A DNA stretch of 52,657 nucleotides from Planctomyces sp. Its GTDB lineage: Bacteria > Planctomycetota > Planctomycetia > Planctomycetales > Planctomycetaceae. The position numbers were made by a program, and so were the translations under genes. This document shows, piece by piece, positions 30,305 through 41,400 of this stretch. Where the stretch lies: positions 1 to 52,657 of the forward strand of contig SXKJ01000364.1 of assembly GCA_005778115.1 (NCBI GenBank). The letters are read 5' to 3'. The notes under the pieces are model-generated. The model was given only the letters and a program-made list of their open reading frames with translations. It was not told the origin of the DNA and made no database searches. Every line of letters starts with the position of its first letter. Positions within the stretch are counted from its first letter, which is position 1.

Positions 30305-30364
30305 TCAGCACGACGCGCGAGCGAGTGGTTTTCCAGAATCACCACTCGCTCGCGCGTCGTGCTG
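30305..30364. repeat. Palindromic element between TVP38 and P450 genes, followed by T tract (possible terminator)
   Basis: CAGCACGACGCGCGAGCGAGTGG ... CCACTCGCTCGCGCGTCGTGCTG-GTTTTTG; same family as 38358. Confidence 0.9.
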
Positions 30365-30557
30365 GTTTTTGTTACGCCGTCACAACGGATACGGCGCGAC
30401 AAAACCGCTTGCTCTGGATAAGCGCGCGGCGAATCGCAAATTGACTCTCCGTTCTTTACACAATCACTGGACGTAATTTCGTCGCGTCTACGCATCATTC
30501 CTCCGGCCTTGAAGCCCCGCGTTCCCCGGCAGAACGGGGCGAAGGAAAGTGTTTTCC

Positions 30558-31934
30558 ATGCTTTTTGAGAAAATCTTCGCGAGAACCGTCGCACCGTTTG
30601 CCGGTCTGCCCGGACCAAAGCCCCTCTTTCCGATTGGCAATCTGCTGGACTTTCTTGGCAAGTCCACCCGGCCGTGGGAGGTCATGGCCAGTTACGGCGA
30701 GCGTTTTGGCAGCATGAGCGTCATGTGGATGCTCAACCAGCCGGCGATTGTGCTGAATGATGCGCGGCTGATTACCGAGGTGCTCTGCACTCGGACGAAG
30801 GATTTCTACAAGGACGAGCCGTGCGGGGCGCTCATCCCAGTGCTGACTCGGTCCAGCCCAAACATCAACAACGGTGCCGAGTGGACGCGAACCCGAACGC
30901 AGAGTCCGCTGACTCAGCCTTGGATCGGCGAATGGCGGCGAGCTCAGATGCCGGCGCTGAGAAGCGTCTTGCGACGCTGGGGCGAGCGGATGGCGTCTGT
31001 TACGGATCGTGAGGCCGTGCCGCTTCAAAACGAATTGCAGCGGATCACGTTCGACTGCTTTTCTGTCGCGACCATGGGCAGTGAACTCTCCGATGCCGCC
31101 TATGCCGACTTCATGTCGCTGGCGTCACAGGGAAGCAAACGCATGTTGACGCCTCGTCGGCCGAGTCCCGATCTCAATTCGCGTGGCCAGGAGACTCGCA
31201 AGCGATTCCTGAGAGTTTTGCGAGACCGCTATGACGCGGCAGTGGCGAGTCCGAGGCCCGCCTCGTTCGATCTGCTGTCGATGGCAATGCGTCAGAACAC
31301 GCTATTGCCGCCGGATGAGTTATCGGCAGAGATGGGCAACGTGTTTTACGGCGGCTGCTTCTCCGTCCCCAGCACGATTGTCTCTACGCTGTATCTGCTG
31401 ACTCAGCATCCCAACGAATCACAGAAACTGAAAGCGGCCGTTCTTCAGCTGGATGACGACTGCGATCTGGAAGCATTGAATGACTGCAAGCCGCTGGATT
31501 ATGCGTTGCGAGAAGCCATGCGATTGCTACCGGCGGTGCCGATGTTCGGCCGGCGCGTGCTGCCAACCGCGGCGACGGAAGTCGGAGGATGTTTGTTGCC
31601 GCCGAATACCAGCATCTGGTTGGTGAATTGGCTGCTGCAACGATCGGGTCCGCATTGGGACCGTCCGCTGGACTTCTTGCCCGATCGTTGGGGAGGGGGC
31701 GTTGCGGAAGCGAACCCGTTGGGGAGCGAATACTTTTTCCCCGAAGGCCGCGGCCCTCGCATCTGTCTGGGAGCTGAGTACTCGATCTTTTACATGAAGC
31801 TGGTGCTGGCCACGTTGCTTCGCCGCTGGGACGTTGAGTGCGGCCAAGGGCAGCCGTATGACGCGGACCAGAAATTCTTCTTCGGCGTGCGCATGCCAAT
31901 GGGCCTACGAGCGCGGCTTCGCCGCCGGGCGTAG
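30558..31934 (+). CDS. Cytochrome P450
   Basis: LPGPKPLFPIGNLLDFLG; ExxR as EAMR; Cys-ligand loop FFPEGRGPRICLGAEYSIFYMKLVLATLL. Confidence 0.9.
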   Translation: MLFEKIFARTVAPFAGLPGPKPLFPIGNLLDFLGKSTRPWEVMASYGERFGSMSVMWMLNQPAIVLNDARLITEVLCTRTKDFYKDEPCGALIPVLTRSSPNINNGAEWTRTRTQSPLTQPWIGEWRRAQMPALRSVLRRWGERMASVTDREAVPLQNELQRITFDCFSVATMGSELSDAAYADFMSLASQGSKRMLTPRRPSPDLNSRGQETRKRFLRVLRDRYDAAVASPRPASFDLLSMAMRQNTLLPPDELSAEMGNVFYGGCFSVPSTIVSTLYLLTQHPNESQKLKAAVLQLDDDCDLEALNDCKPLDYALREAMRLLPAVPMFGRRVLPTAATEVGGCLLPPNTSIWLVNWLLQRSGPHWDRPLDFLPDRWGGGVAEANPLGSEYFFPEGRGPRICLGAEYSIFYMKLVLATLLRRWDVECGQGQPYDADQKFFFGVRMPMGLRARLRRRA

Positions 31935-31994
31935 GACGGGCACTCCTGCCCGTCGGCTTTTCGTCTATCAGACGGGCAAGAGTGCCCGTCCTAC
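31931..31994. repeat. Palindromic element overlapping the P450 stop codon
   Basis: GTAGGACGGGCACTCCTGCCCGTC ... GACGGGCAAGAGTGCCCGTCCTAC. Confidence 0.92.
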
Positions 31995-32001
31995 GAGTTG
32001 C

Positions 32002-33675
32002 TCACAGCGTCTTGAGGTACTCCAGCAACGCCGCGCGTTCGTCGTCGGTGATCTTGGTGCCGTAGAGATGTCCGGCGTTGGATTGGCCTGGCACCGACGT
32101 GTCGAACTTGGTGCTCCCTTCGGCGGGAGCCGTCTGATAGCCAACGCGAGCGGGATCGAATTGGCGATTGCCGGTTTGGAATGTCTTCGCCCGCTTCTCC
32201 GGCGGCAGCCGCAGATCGTGCAGGCTGGCGATCGAGCCGTTATGCAGGTACGGAGCCGTTGCCCAGATGCCGGCCAACGGGGCGGCGCGGTAGACGAGCA
32301 GGCTCTTCACCAGTTCATTCACCTCGGTGTCATTCTTAGGCAATGTCGGCATCTCGCGATGCCCCAGCATCGATACGAGTTCGTCCGGCGTGGGCTTGAG
32401 TTCTTGAAGACCTGACATTGTGAAGTTGGCCAGCAAGCCAAGGAACATGACGGCGGCAGGAACGTCCGATTTACCCTCGTAGGCGCTTCCCTTAAACATC
32501 GGCGCGAGAATGCCCGTGCTCGCGGTACGCTCGACAAAGTAGACGGCGTAGGTCGGATCGGTGCCGACTTCCTGGAACGGTACGAGAGTGACTTTGATGA
32601 ATTGCTTTCCGTATATGTTCGGTTCGGTTTGTGGATAGGGCGGACGGTTCGAGTGACATTTGGCGCAGCTTTCCCGCTCGAAGATCTTGGCACCTTTGTC
32701 GGCCTTGGCACGGTCGATGGCTGCGAAGATGGACTCTGGCCATTTTGGAGGTTGGAGGTCCATGAGCGTGTCGTACATCTTGTCGAGTTCTTTCAAATCC
32801 GCAGTGGTTTCGAATTTGAGACCGTTCGCCACGGGTGTGACTTTCGTCCTTCCGAACACTCCGATGACTTCGCCAACGCGACGCATCGCCATGTTGTGAA
32901 CCGCGCCGTTCCAAAGGACTCGATCTTCCTGTTGTGTCAGCCAGATCGCGGGATAACTGACCGGCATGTTGGGGACGCGATAGTTGTCCTTGTTGCCGGC
33001 TGAGGTGGCGTTGGTGGCATTCATCAGCGTGTTGAGCGCGTCGAAGCATCCCGGCCCTGTTGGGTTCGCAGATCGGTTCCGCGCGGCCCAGTCGGTCATC
33101 GCGATCGCGTACTGACTGAGCTGCGTTTTGAGCTCAGCCGCGGACTTCTCCGAGTATTGGTTGGCGAGCACTCGCTTGGCGAAGCGATCAAATTTCTCCG
33201 GCTGTGCCAACGTGAATCGGAGCGCGTCGGTCAGCGCCTGTTGCCAGCCGGTCAGATCGACGAGGTTTGGTCCGCCGTCGATGCGGATGCGTTTCTCTTT
33301 GCTATGAACCTGCGCGGTATGGCAAGCCGCGCAGGTCAGACCGGTTCAAATGACGCCATCCGGCGCGCGGCCGTTCGCGAAGCCGACGGGGAATCCATCG
33401 GGATTCGACTTGTTGACCGGGTTTCGCAGGAAGCCATACGACTCAAGAAAATCATCGTCGCGAAACAGCTTCTGCGAGTGTGCCTGTTCGAGTGCGAGAA
33501 ACCAGCGATGCGGCAGGACTTGAGAGCCTTGCGGCCGGTAGTAGTAGTTCTGCCGGTCCGCGTCCTTCAAACCTTGGTCGAGGTAGATGACGTCGTCGCC
33601 AAAGCTGAGCGAGGGCAAGGCCAATGCGGTGCTAACGATGCTCAACAACCAACAACACAGAGACCAAGTTTTCAT
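32002..33675 (-). pseudogene. Dihaem cytochrome c (RoxA-like/cytochrome c peroxidase-like), in-frame TGA at 33346-33348
   Basis: MKTWSLCCWLLSIVSTALALPSLSFGDDVIYLDQG...NPDGFPVGFANGRAPDGVI*TGLTCAACHTAQV...ERESCAKCHSNRPPYPQ; both ORFs in the same frame, split by TGA. Confidence 0.85.
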
Positions 33676-33692
33676 CGGGGTTCCTTTTCGTC

Positions 33693-33757
33693 GTAGCACA
33701 GGCGGCTCGCCTGTGGCTCTTCAGGGATGATTCCAGCAGGCGAGCCGCCTGCTCTAC
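33693..33757. repeat. Palindromic element between dihaem cytochrome and kinase A; overlaps the kinase A stop codon
   Basis: GTAGCACAGGCGGCTCGCCTG ... CAGGCGAGCCGCCTGCTCTAC. Confidence 0.9.
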
Positions 33758-36700
33758 GCCAGTTGTTCCAGGAGTATCTTCGCGGCGACCAGATCCGTGG
33801 TGTCGAAGCCTTCGGTGAACCATTGATAGCACTGTTGCAACTCGCGCACAGATTTGTCGTCTCGCTGGTTGCGGTTTTTGAAACGGCAAAGGCTGGTGAG
33901 TGCTTTCAATTCCCAAGACTTCGAGTTGCGGCGACGGGCTAAGTCGATGGCCTCGCGGAAGCATTCTTCGGCGGCGGCCGCATCGGCAGCAGGTCGGCCA
34001 GCGAGGATTTCTCCGCGCAGGCGGAGTAGCTCTGCTTCCAAGTAGAGTTCATTGTGCTCGCGCGAGATGCGTAAGCCGGTCTCGGCTTCAACGAGCGCTT
34101 GATCGAAGTCTAGCAATTGCAGATGCGCTTCCGTGAGACTTACCTGGCCGTAGCACATGTGGAGTTCGGCACCGGTGGCGCGAAACGCTTGCATGCCTAA
34201 TCGGCAGTTTTCGATCGATTCCTTGTAGCGGCCCTGGAGATTCCACAAGTGCGACTGCGCCACGCGGCCTGTGGCGGCCCAAAACACAAAGGACTGCTCG
34301 ACGGTAATTTTCAGAGTCCGTTGCACGAGAGGCTCCATCTCGGCCGCGTCGCCGCAAAAGCCAATCACCCATGAGGCGTGATTCGTGCCGTGGACCAGCG
34401 AAAACGGATCGTTGAGTCCCTCGGCGATCCGGACCGCCTCGCGAGTGAGTTGGCGTGCCTGGTCTGGATAACCCAAGGCCCAGCGCGCATGGGCCGCACA
34501 GACGCGATGCGTGATGGCCGAGTTTTGTCCGGTATGTGGAGCCAAGGCTTTGCAGCGATCGAGATCCTCGTACGGCCGAGCCAGCTCAAAGTGCTTCCAC
34601 GACTCCGCGAAGTTGCCGCGATGGACCTGGGAACAAATCGGTGCGTAATGAGCCTCCATCAGTAACCCCGGGTCGCCGGTTTGCTCGGCCAAGTCGAGCA
34701 ACTGCTGGCCCAATGTGACGGACGCATCCAATTGATCGAGGATCAGGCTGCGAGCCCACATGCCCCACGAGATGAAGAACAGCGCACCCACATTGTTGAG
34801 CCGGATCGCCAGTTCGCGTGCGCGTTCCAGGACTTGCCCCGGCTCGTCATGCGCGTAACCTCGCGCCGCGAGCAACACCGTCGCCAGCGGTCCTTGCAGG
34901 CCGAGTTCGCAGCCGTCGCGCTCGGGAGATTCGGGGAGAGCCGCAACCGCCTGGAGTCCTTTGCGAAAATGTTCGATCGCACCGAGATTCGCAAATCCGG
35001 CTTGAGCCTTCTGTCCCGCCTTCAGCCAATAATCAACAGCGCGTCGTGTCGCCCCCGCCTCGGTCAAGTGGTGCGCGAGCAACTCGGGTTGCGCCTCCGC
35101 GGTCTTCGGGAATTGTTGTTCGAGCACTTCGGCGATGCGGAGATGACACGTTTGGCGTTTCTTCGTGAGCATCGAACGATACGCAGCGTCCTGCAACAGC
35201 GCGTGTTTGAAGATGTAACCTGCCGCCGTCCCTTGTCCTTTTTGAAACAGGATTTCGGCTTTGACCAGCTTGTCGAGTTCGAGTTGCAGTTGGTCTTCAG
35301 GCAACGAGCAAGCCGCGGCCAGCAGACGGAATCCGAACTCGCGACCGATCGTCGCGGCAATCTGGATGACTTTGCGATCAGCAGCCATCCGATCGAGCCG
35401 CGACAGCAGCAGATCCTGCAACGTTGCCGGGATGACATTCAGCAACGTCGCGGTATCAGTCCCTGCATCAGCGCGATCCAGGATGCCCGACTCGACGATG
35501 ACGGCGGTGAAATCTTCGATGAACAGCGGGATGCCGTCAGTGCGCTCGATGACTTGTTGCAGAATCGCTTCGGGAATTTCGCGACGGTGCGTGCGCTTGC
35601 GCATCATCTCACCGACCTGTCGCTTGGTCAGGCGATTCAACGCGATCTGAGTTTGATGCGGCTTGCTCTTCCACGGCGTCTCGAACTCCGGGCGAAAAGT
35701 CAGCACGCTCAACATGCGGCCGCTTTCAAATTGCGAGACATGCTTTTCGAGCAGTTCCAAGGTTGAGGCATCGATCCAGTGCAAGTCTTCGACGATGAAG
35801 AGCGCGGGGCTGACCTCCGCCAGGTTCCTGAGCCAGGCCAACAACAATTCTTCGGTCACCTCTTTCAGCTTTTGTGGCGACAACGCCAGCGCTGGAAAAC
35901 GGGCGTCGGTCGGCACGCTCAGGATTCCGCCGAGCAGCGCGACATTCTCGGGCGATTCGAGTTTCAGTTCGCGCAGATACCTTACCAAGGATTCCAGCCG
36001 CTCGGTGGCCGAGAGGTTTTCCAGGTCGAGCAACCGCGAGAAGAACTCCACGATCGGGAAATAGCTGGTCCCTTGGTGATACTGCGAACAACGCAGCTCA
36101 ATAACCGCCACTCGTTCCGCGTCATCGCGCAGGACATGCTCACGCAGTTCGCGGATCAGCCGAGACTTTCCTAGTCCGGCGTCGCCGATTAACAGCACAA
36201 TCTGCCCCAGCTCTTCCTGAGCCTGCTCCCAGCGATCCTTCAGCACGCTGAGTTCCGTGTCGCGGCCAACCAGCGGTGTCAGATTGCCCGGATCGACGAG
36301 CTCGACCCGATTCCGTGACGCGGCTTCCTTAACGACCTTGAACATTTCGACGGGCTGCAGGATGCCGCGCACGTTCTGAGTCCCCAGCGACTCGCAGTCG
36401 AAATACAACGCGACTCGCTGGTGCGTCGTCGCACTGATCGAAATGGTCCCCGGCATGGCAATCGTGTTCAGTCGAGTGGCGGTGTTGCGCGCATCGCCGA
36501 CCAAAGAGACCCTGAAATCTTGCGAACCACCGAGTTGCTCGGCGACGGCTTCTCCCGAATGGACAACGACCCACGCCTGGCTTGCCGATGGCAAGTCGGT
36601 GTGGTTTGTTCCGCCGGCCGCGAGTTCTCGCATGACTTGCAGAGCCACACGCACCGCCCGTTGAGGCGCGTCTTCAAACGCTTGCGGAAAACCAAAGCAC

Positions 36701-37989
36701 TCAATCACCGCCTGTCCCGAACTGACGACCGTGGTGCCACCGAGTCGCGCGATCTGTTCGCTGACGAACGACGCGAACGACAGCGACTGATTGTGCAACA
36801 ACTCCGAGACTGACGACGTGTTTTCGGCGTTGCAGTTTTCCTGGATGTCATAGTCGAAGATCGCCACCGTGACCTGCCGCAATTCGGCGTCGCGGAGCGA
36901 GCGGCAGAAGGCCGATGCGTCGCTATCGGGCTCCGAACGGGTCGCGAAATCCTGGCCCGGACGTCGCTGGACCGTCTGCGACAGATCGCTGAATTTGGCG
37001 AGGATGTTCGTCAATTCTTCAGCGAACTTCGTGGCCGAAGCGTGTCGTTGCGAAGGGGATTTCGAGAGGGCCTTCAGGCAGACGGCATCAATTTCGCGTG
37101 GCAATTCGCGACGCAGTTTCGATGGCGGGTCGGGCTCGCGCGACACGATTTGCCCGTAAAGCGAAGTGATCAGGCCTTCAAACGGCCGTTGTCCCGTCAC
37201 CATCTGATACAGAATCACGCCCAGGGCATACACGTCGGTCGCGGGTCCAATTTCGTCATGCCGCGCTTGGATTTGTTCGGGAGCCATGTAGGCGGGGCTC
37301 CCCATGACCGCCCCCTCCTGTGTCAGTTCCGCTTCCCCTTCTTTCCTCCAGCGAGCCAAGCCGAAGTCCATGATGATCGGTTCAAGCTCGCTGGTCAGCA
37401 TGATATTGGCCGGCTAGAGATCGCGATGCACGATCCCCTTCTCATGCGCCTTCTGCACGGCCGTGGCCACCGTTCATGCCAGCGCCACCGCTTGGAAGAG
37501 TGGGAGCGAGCCCGACGCTTTCAGTCTTTGAGACAACGGCTGGCCGTCGATGTAAGACATCGTGAAGAAGTGCCACCGCTCGAACTGGCCGACGTCATAA
37601 ACCTGACACAGGTTGGGGTGTTGCAAGGTCGCCATCGCGCGAGCTTCGCGATAGAGACGCTCGACGATTTCCACATCGTCGTCCTCTTCAAAGAAAGGAA
37701 TCTTGAGCGCGACCTTGCGATCCAATTGCCCATCGTGTGCTAGATAAACGGCTCCCATACCGCCCCGTCCGAGTTCTCGTTCGATGCGATATCGTCCGAA
37801 TTGTGCGGGTACGGACTTGGCCGCACTAAGGCGTTTCGCAGGCTTGTGACTTTTCTGCTCGTTGCCCATCAGAAGCGTCGCGCCGAGGTCCGATGTCTCG
37901 GCTTTGACAGACGGATTCGCATCCTTCGCGGTATCGATTCGGAACTGATCTTGTTGACTCATGGGCGCTGAGTCAGAAGTCGAAGGCAT
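33754..37989 (-). pseudogene. Giant kinase A: Ser/Thr kinase, class III cyclase-like domain, AAA ATPase, TPR-like C-terminus; two in-frame stops (TAG 37414-37416, TGA 37474-37476)
   Basis: GRYRIERELGRGGMGAVYLAHD ... [51 protein letters not shown]; Walker A GDAGLGKS; FIVEDLHWID; ORFs 37474..37989 and 33754..37401 share one frame. Confidence 0.88.
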
Positions 37990-38357
37990 GTTGTGTTCCT
38001 GAGACTGTCGTGACCCGAAAGGTCACATGTCTGGTTGGCACGGAGAAATCGGCCAACTGCTGGCGACTGAAGCGAAGCGTGATAATCAGGACCGCGGCAA
38101 CTTTCGCCAGCGGCGATAGCCCGTCGGGCGAGGATTCTGGCAATCCCGAAACAAATGATTTTTCAAACTCAGCGGTGAGTCGCAGCGGGGATGTTGCGCG
38201 GAGGCCAACGTCGACGAATCACTTCGTGTCTCGATGATTCCCGTCACGGTGAAGCCGTCACGTCGTTGGTCGCGGCAGTGATGACTGGTCTGCTTGTGGC
38301 GGCCGTTTGGCTCCGAGGAACGGGAGATCAAATAGTTCGCGAACCAAACTGGGAAAC

Positions 38358-38431
38358 AGCACGACGCGCCAGCGAGTGGTCGTGATCGTGGTCGTGGTCG
38401 TCATCGGAATCACTCGCTGGCGCGTCGTGCT
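38358..38431. repeat. Palindromic element between kinase A and kinase B
   Basis: AGCACGACGCGCCAGCGAGTGG ... CACTCGCTGGCGCGTCGTGCT. Confidence 0.9.
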
Positions 38432-38467
38432 AACGGGACTTCGGGAAAACTTTTGCTCTCCCGTTCC

Positions 38468-41400
38468 TTAAAGCCCTGCGAGGAGTGCCTTGGCCGCTTT
38501 CAGGTCGGGCATGTCGAAGCCTTCGGTGAACCAGTTGTAGAGCGGTTCCAAATGCTGACGGATCTCGGCGAGCTGACCGCGCTGCTGCCAGATTCGGCAG
38601 AGTTGCAGCATGGTCCGCAGTTCGTGCATCTTCGCTCCTTGGCGAATCGCGACCGCCAGTGCATCGCGGTACGAAGACTCGGCTTGATCCAGTTCGCCGC
38701 GATCGAAGGCGAAGTCGCCACGAGTGCGGAGCAACTCGGCGTGCATGAAGTACTCGCCGCCACTTTGATCGGCGAACGCGGCGTCGAGCTGCTTGACCGC
38801 CGCGTCACGTTGGCCGGCTTGCCACAGTGCGTCCGCGAGATGACACCGGTACTTCGGAAAGAGGATGAACGAGCCGGTGGCTTCCAACTGCGTGAGAGCG
38901 GCTTGCAGCGCGTCGATCGCTTCATGAAAACGGCCGAGATGTTTGAGACCGACTCCCTTGCAGCCCGTTCCGAGCGCTACCCAGAACGCGAAGCCTTGCT
39001 CGTCGGCGATCCGTCGGCAGCGTTCGCCGTATTCGATGGCCTTATCGCCCAGACCGGCGAACTCATACGTTTGTCCGACTTTCCATTCGGTCATCTGCAG
39101 CGTGAAGATGTGCTTGAGGTCGACCGCCATTTCGAGAGCCTCTTGCAGCCGAGCGAAGGCTTGATCGGCATAACCTAACTGCCAGAGCGCCATGCCGTGA
39201 TACGCGAGGTTCAACGGACCACTGTTTTGCTGCGTGATTTTCGCGAATTCGATACTGGCTTCGCGATGATGATGCCGCGTGCCGATCTCGGCATGCTTGC
39301 AGGCGGTCGGGAAGTCTCCTGCGTAAAACGACGTGCAGTTCGAAGCCCAATACGCTTCGGCCATCATCCCCGGTCCCTGAGCCGCCTCGGCCAGAGCGAT
39401 GACTTCGGGACAGCGCTGGTAGCAGTCGGTAAACCGGCCGCGAATGAAGAGCCACTCCCAGTTCGCGCACAGCACCGGAAACAACGGAGCCCCCTCGCCC
39501 AGATGCCGGCAAATCTCGATGCACCGATTCTGCACCGGTTCGACTTCCGGAGCAGCATAGCCTTGCAGCGCCATCAGCACGCCGCTGATCGGCAGCTTCA
39601 AGCTCAGTTCCAACATGTCACGCTGTGGCGACGCGGGCAGCGTCATCGTCAGCGCGAGTCCGCGCTCGAATTGCTGCAGCGCGGCGACGTTGGCCGATTG
39701 CTCCTGCGACTTTTGTCCGGCCTTCAGCCAGTACTGGATCGCCCTGTCGGTGATGCCCGCCTCGGTGAAGTGTTGCGCCAGCAAGGCTGGCTGCGAGTTG
39801 GCGATATCTGGGAAGTTTGCTTCCAACACTTCGCCAATGCGTTGATGACACGCTTGCCGCTTCTTGGTGAGCATCGATCGATACGCGGCGTCTTGCAGCA
39901 GCGCATGTTTGAAGATGTAGCTCGCTTCGGTCGCTTGCCCCTTGTGAAAGAGGATCTCCGCTTTGGCCAGCTTGTCGAGTTCCTGTTGCAGACCGGCTGC
40001 GGGCAGCGTGCAGGACGCGGCCAGCAGCTCGAAGCTGAATTCGCGGCCGATGGTCGCGGCAAGCTGTAATGACTTCGCGATCGGCCGCCATGCGATCGAG
40101 ACGAGCCAGCAGCAAATCGTGCAATGTCGCCGGAATGACATTCAACAGCGACGCAGCGTCGGCTCCGGCATCCGTTCGATCCAAGATTCCCGACTCGACG
40201 ATGACGACGGTGAATTCTTCGATGAACAGCGGGACGCCGTCCGTCCGATCGATGACTTGTTGCAGAATCGCTTCGGGGATGTCGCGACGCTGCGTCCGCT
40301 TCCGCATCATCTCGCCGATTTGCCGCTTGGTCAGACGGCTCAGTGCGATTTGCGTTTGGTGCGGCTTGCTCTTCCACGGAGTCTCGAACTCTGGGCGGAA
40401 CGTCAGCAGGCTCAGCACGCGTCCGCTCTCAAACGCCGAGACGTACTTTTCGAGCAACTCCAACGTCGAGGGATCGAGCCAGTGCAAGTCCTCGACAATG
40501 AAGAGCACCGGGCTGACAGCGACCAAGTGCTTCAGCCACTGCAACAGCAACTCTTCCGTCTGTTCTTTCAGCTTCTGTGGCGACAACGCAGGCACCGGAA
40601 AGCGGGCATCGGTCGGCACGCTGAGCATCCCGCAGAATAGCGCGACGTTCTCGGCCGATTCGAGTTTCAAGTCGCGCAGATAACGCACGACGGTTTCGAG
40701 CCGCTTGGAGGCGGAGTGGCCTTCAAAATCCAGCAGTCGCGAGAAGTACTCCACGATCGGGAAGAAGCTGGACCCCTGATGATACTGCGAGCAACGTAGC
40801 TCGATGACGGCGGCCCCTTCTGAGTCCTCGCGAATGACATGCTCGCGTAGTTCGCGAATCAGCCGCGACTTGCCCAGCCCCGCGTCGCCGATCAGCAGTA
40901 CGATCTGGCCGAGTTCATCGAGTGCCTGCTCCCAACGATCTTTGAGGATCGTCAATTCCGTGTCACGACCCACCAACGGTGTCAGGTTACCGGGATCAAC
41001 CAGATCGACTCGATTTCGCGAGGCCGCTTCCTTGATGACTTTAAAAAGTTCGGCCGGCTGAGACATGCCGCGAACACGCTGTGAGCCCAGCGACTCGCAT
41101 TCAAAGTACAAAGCCACTCGCTGATGCGCCGCCGTACTGAGGACGATTGATCCCGGTTCGACGACTGTGTTCAGCCGCACGGCCATGTTGCGAGCATCGC
41201 CGACCAACGAGATCGCCGCTGCGATGCCATCCCCGACCACTTCGGCCACCGCCTCGCCGGAGTGAATCGTGACCCACGCCTGTTTGGCCGAAGGCAAGTT
41301 TTTGTTTCTTTGATCGGGCGCGGCGAATTCACGCATGACCTGTAAAGCCACACGCACCGCTCGCTGTGCGGCATCGTCGAAGGCTTGCGGAAATCCAAAG

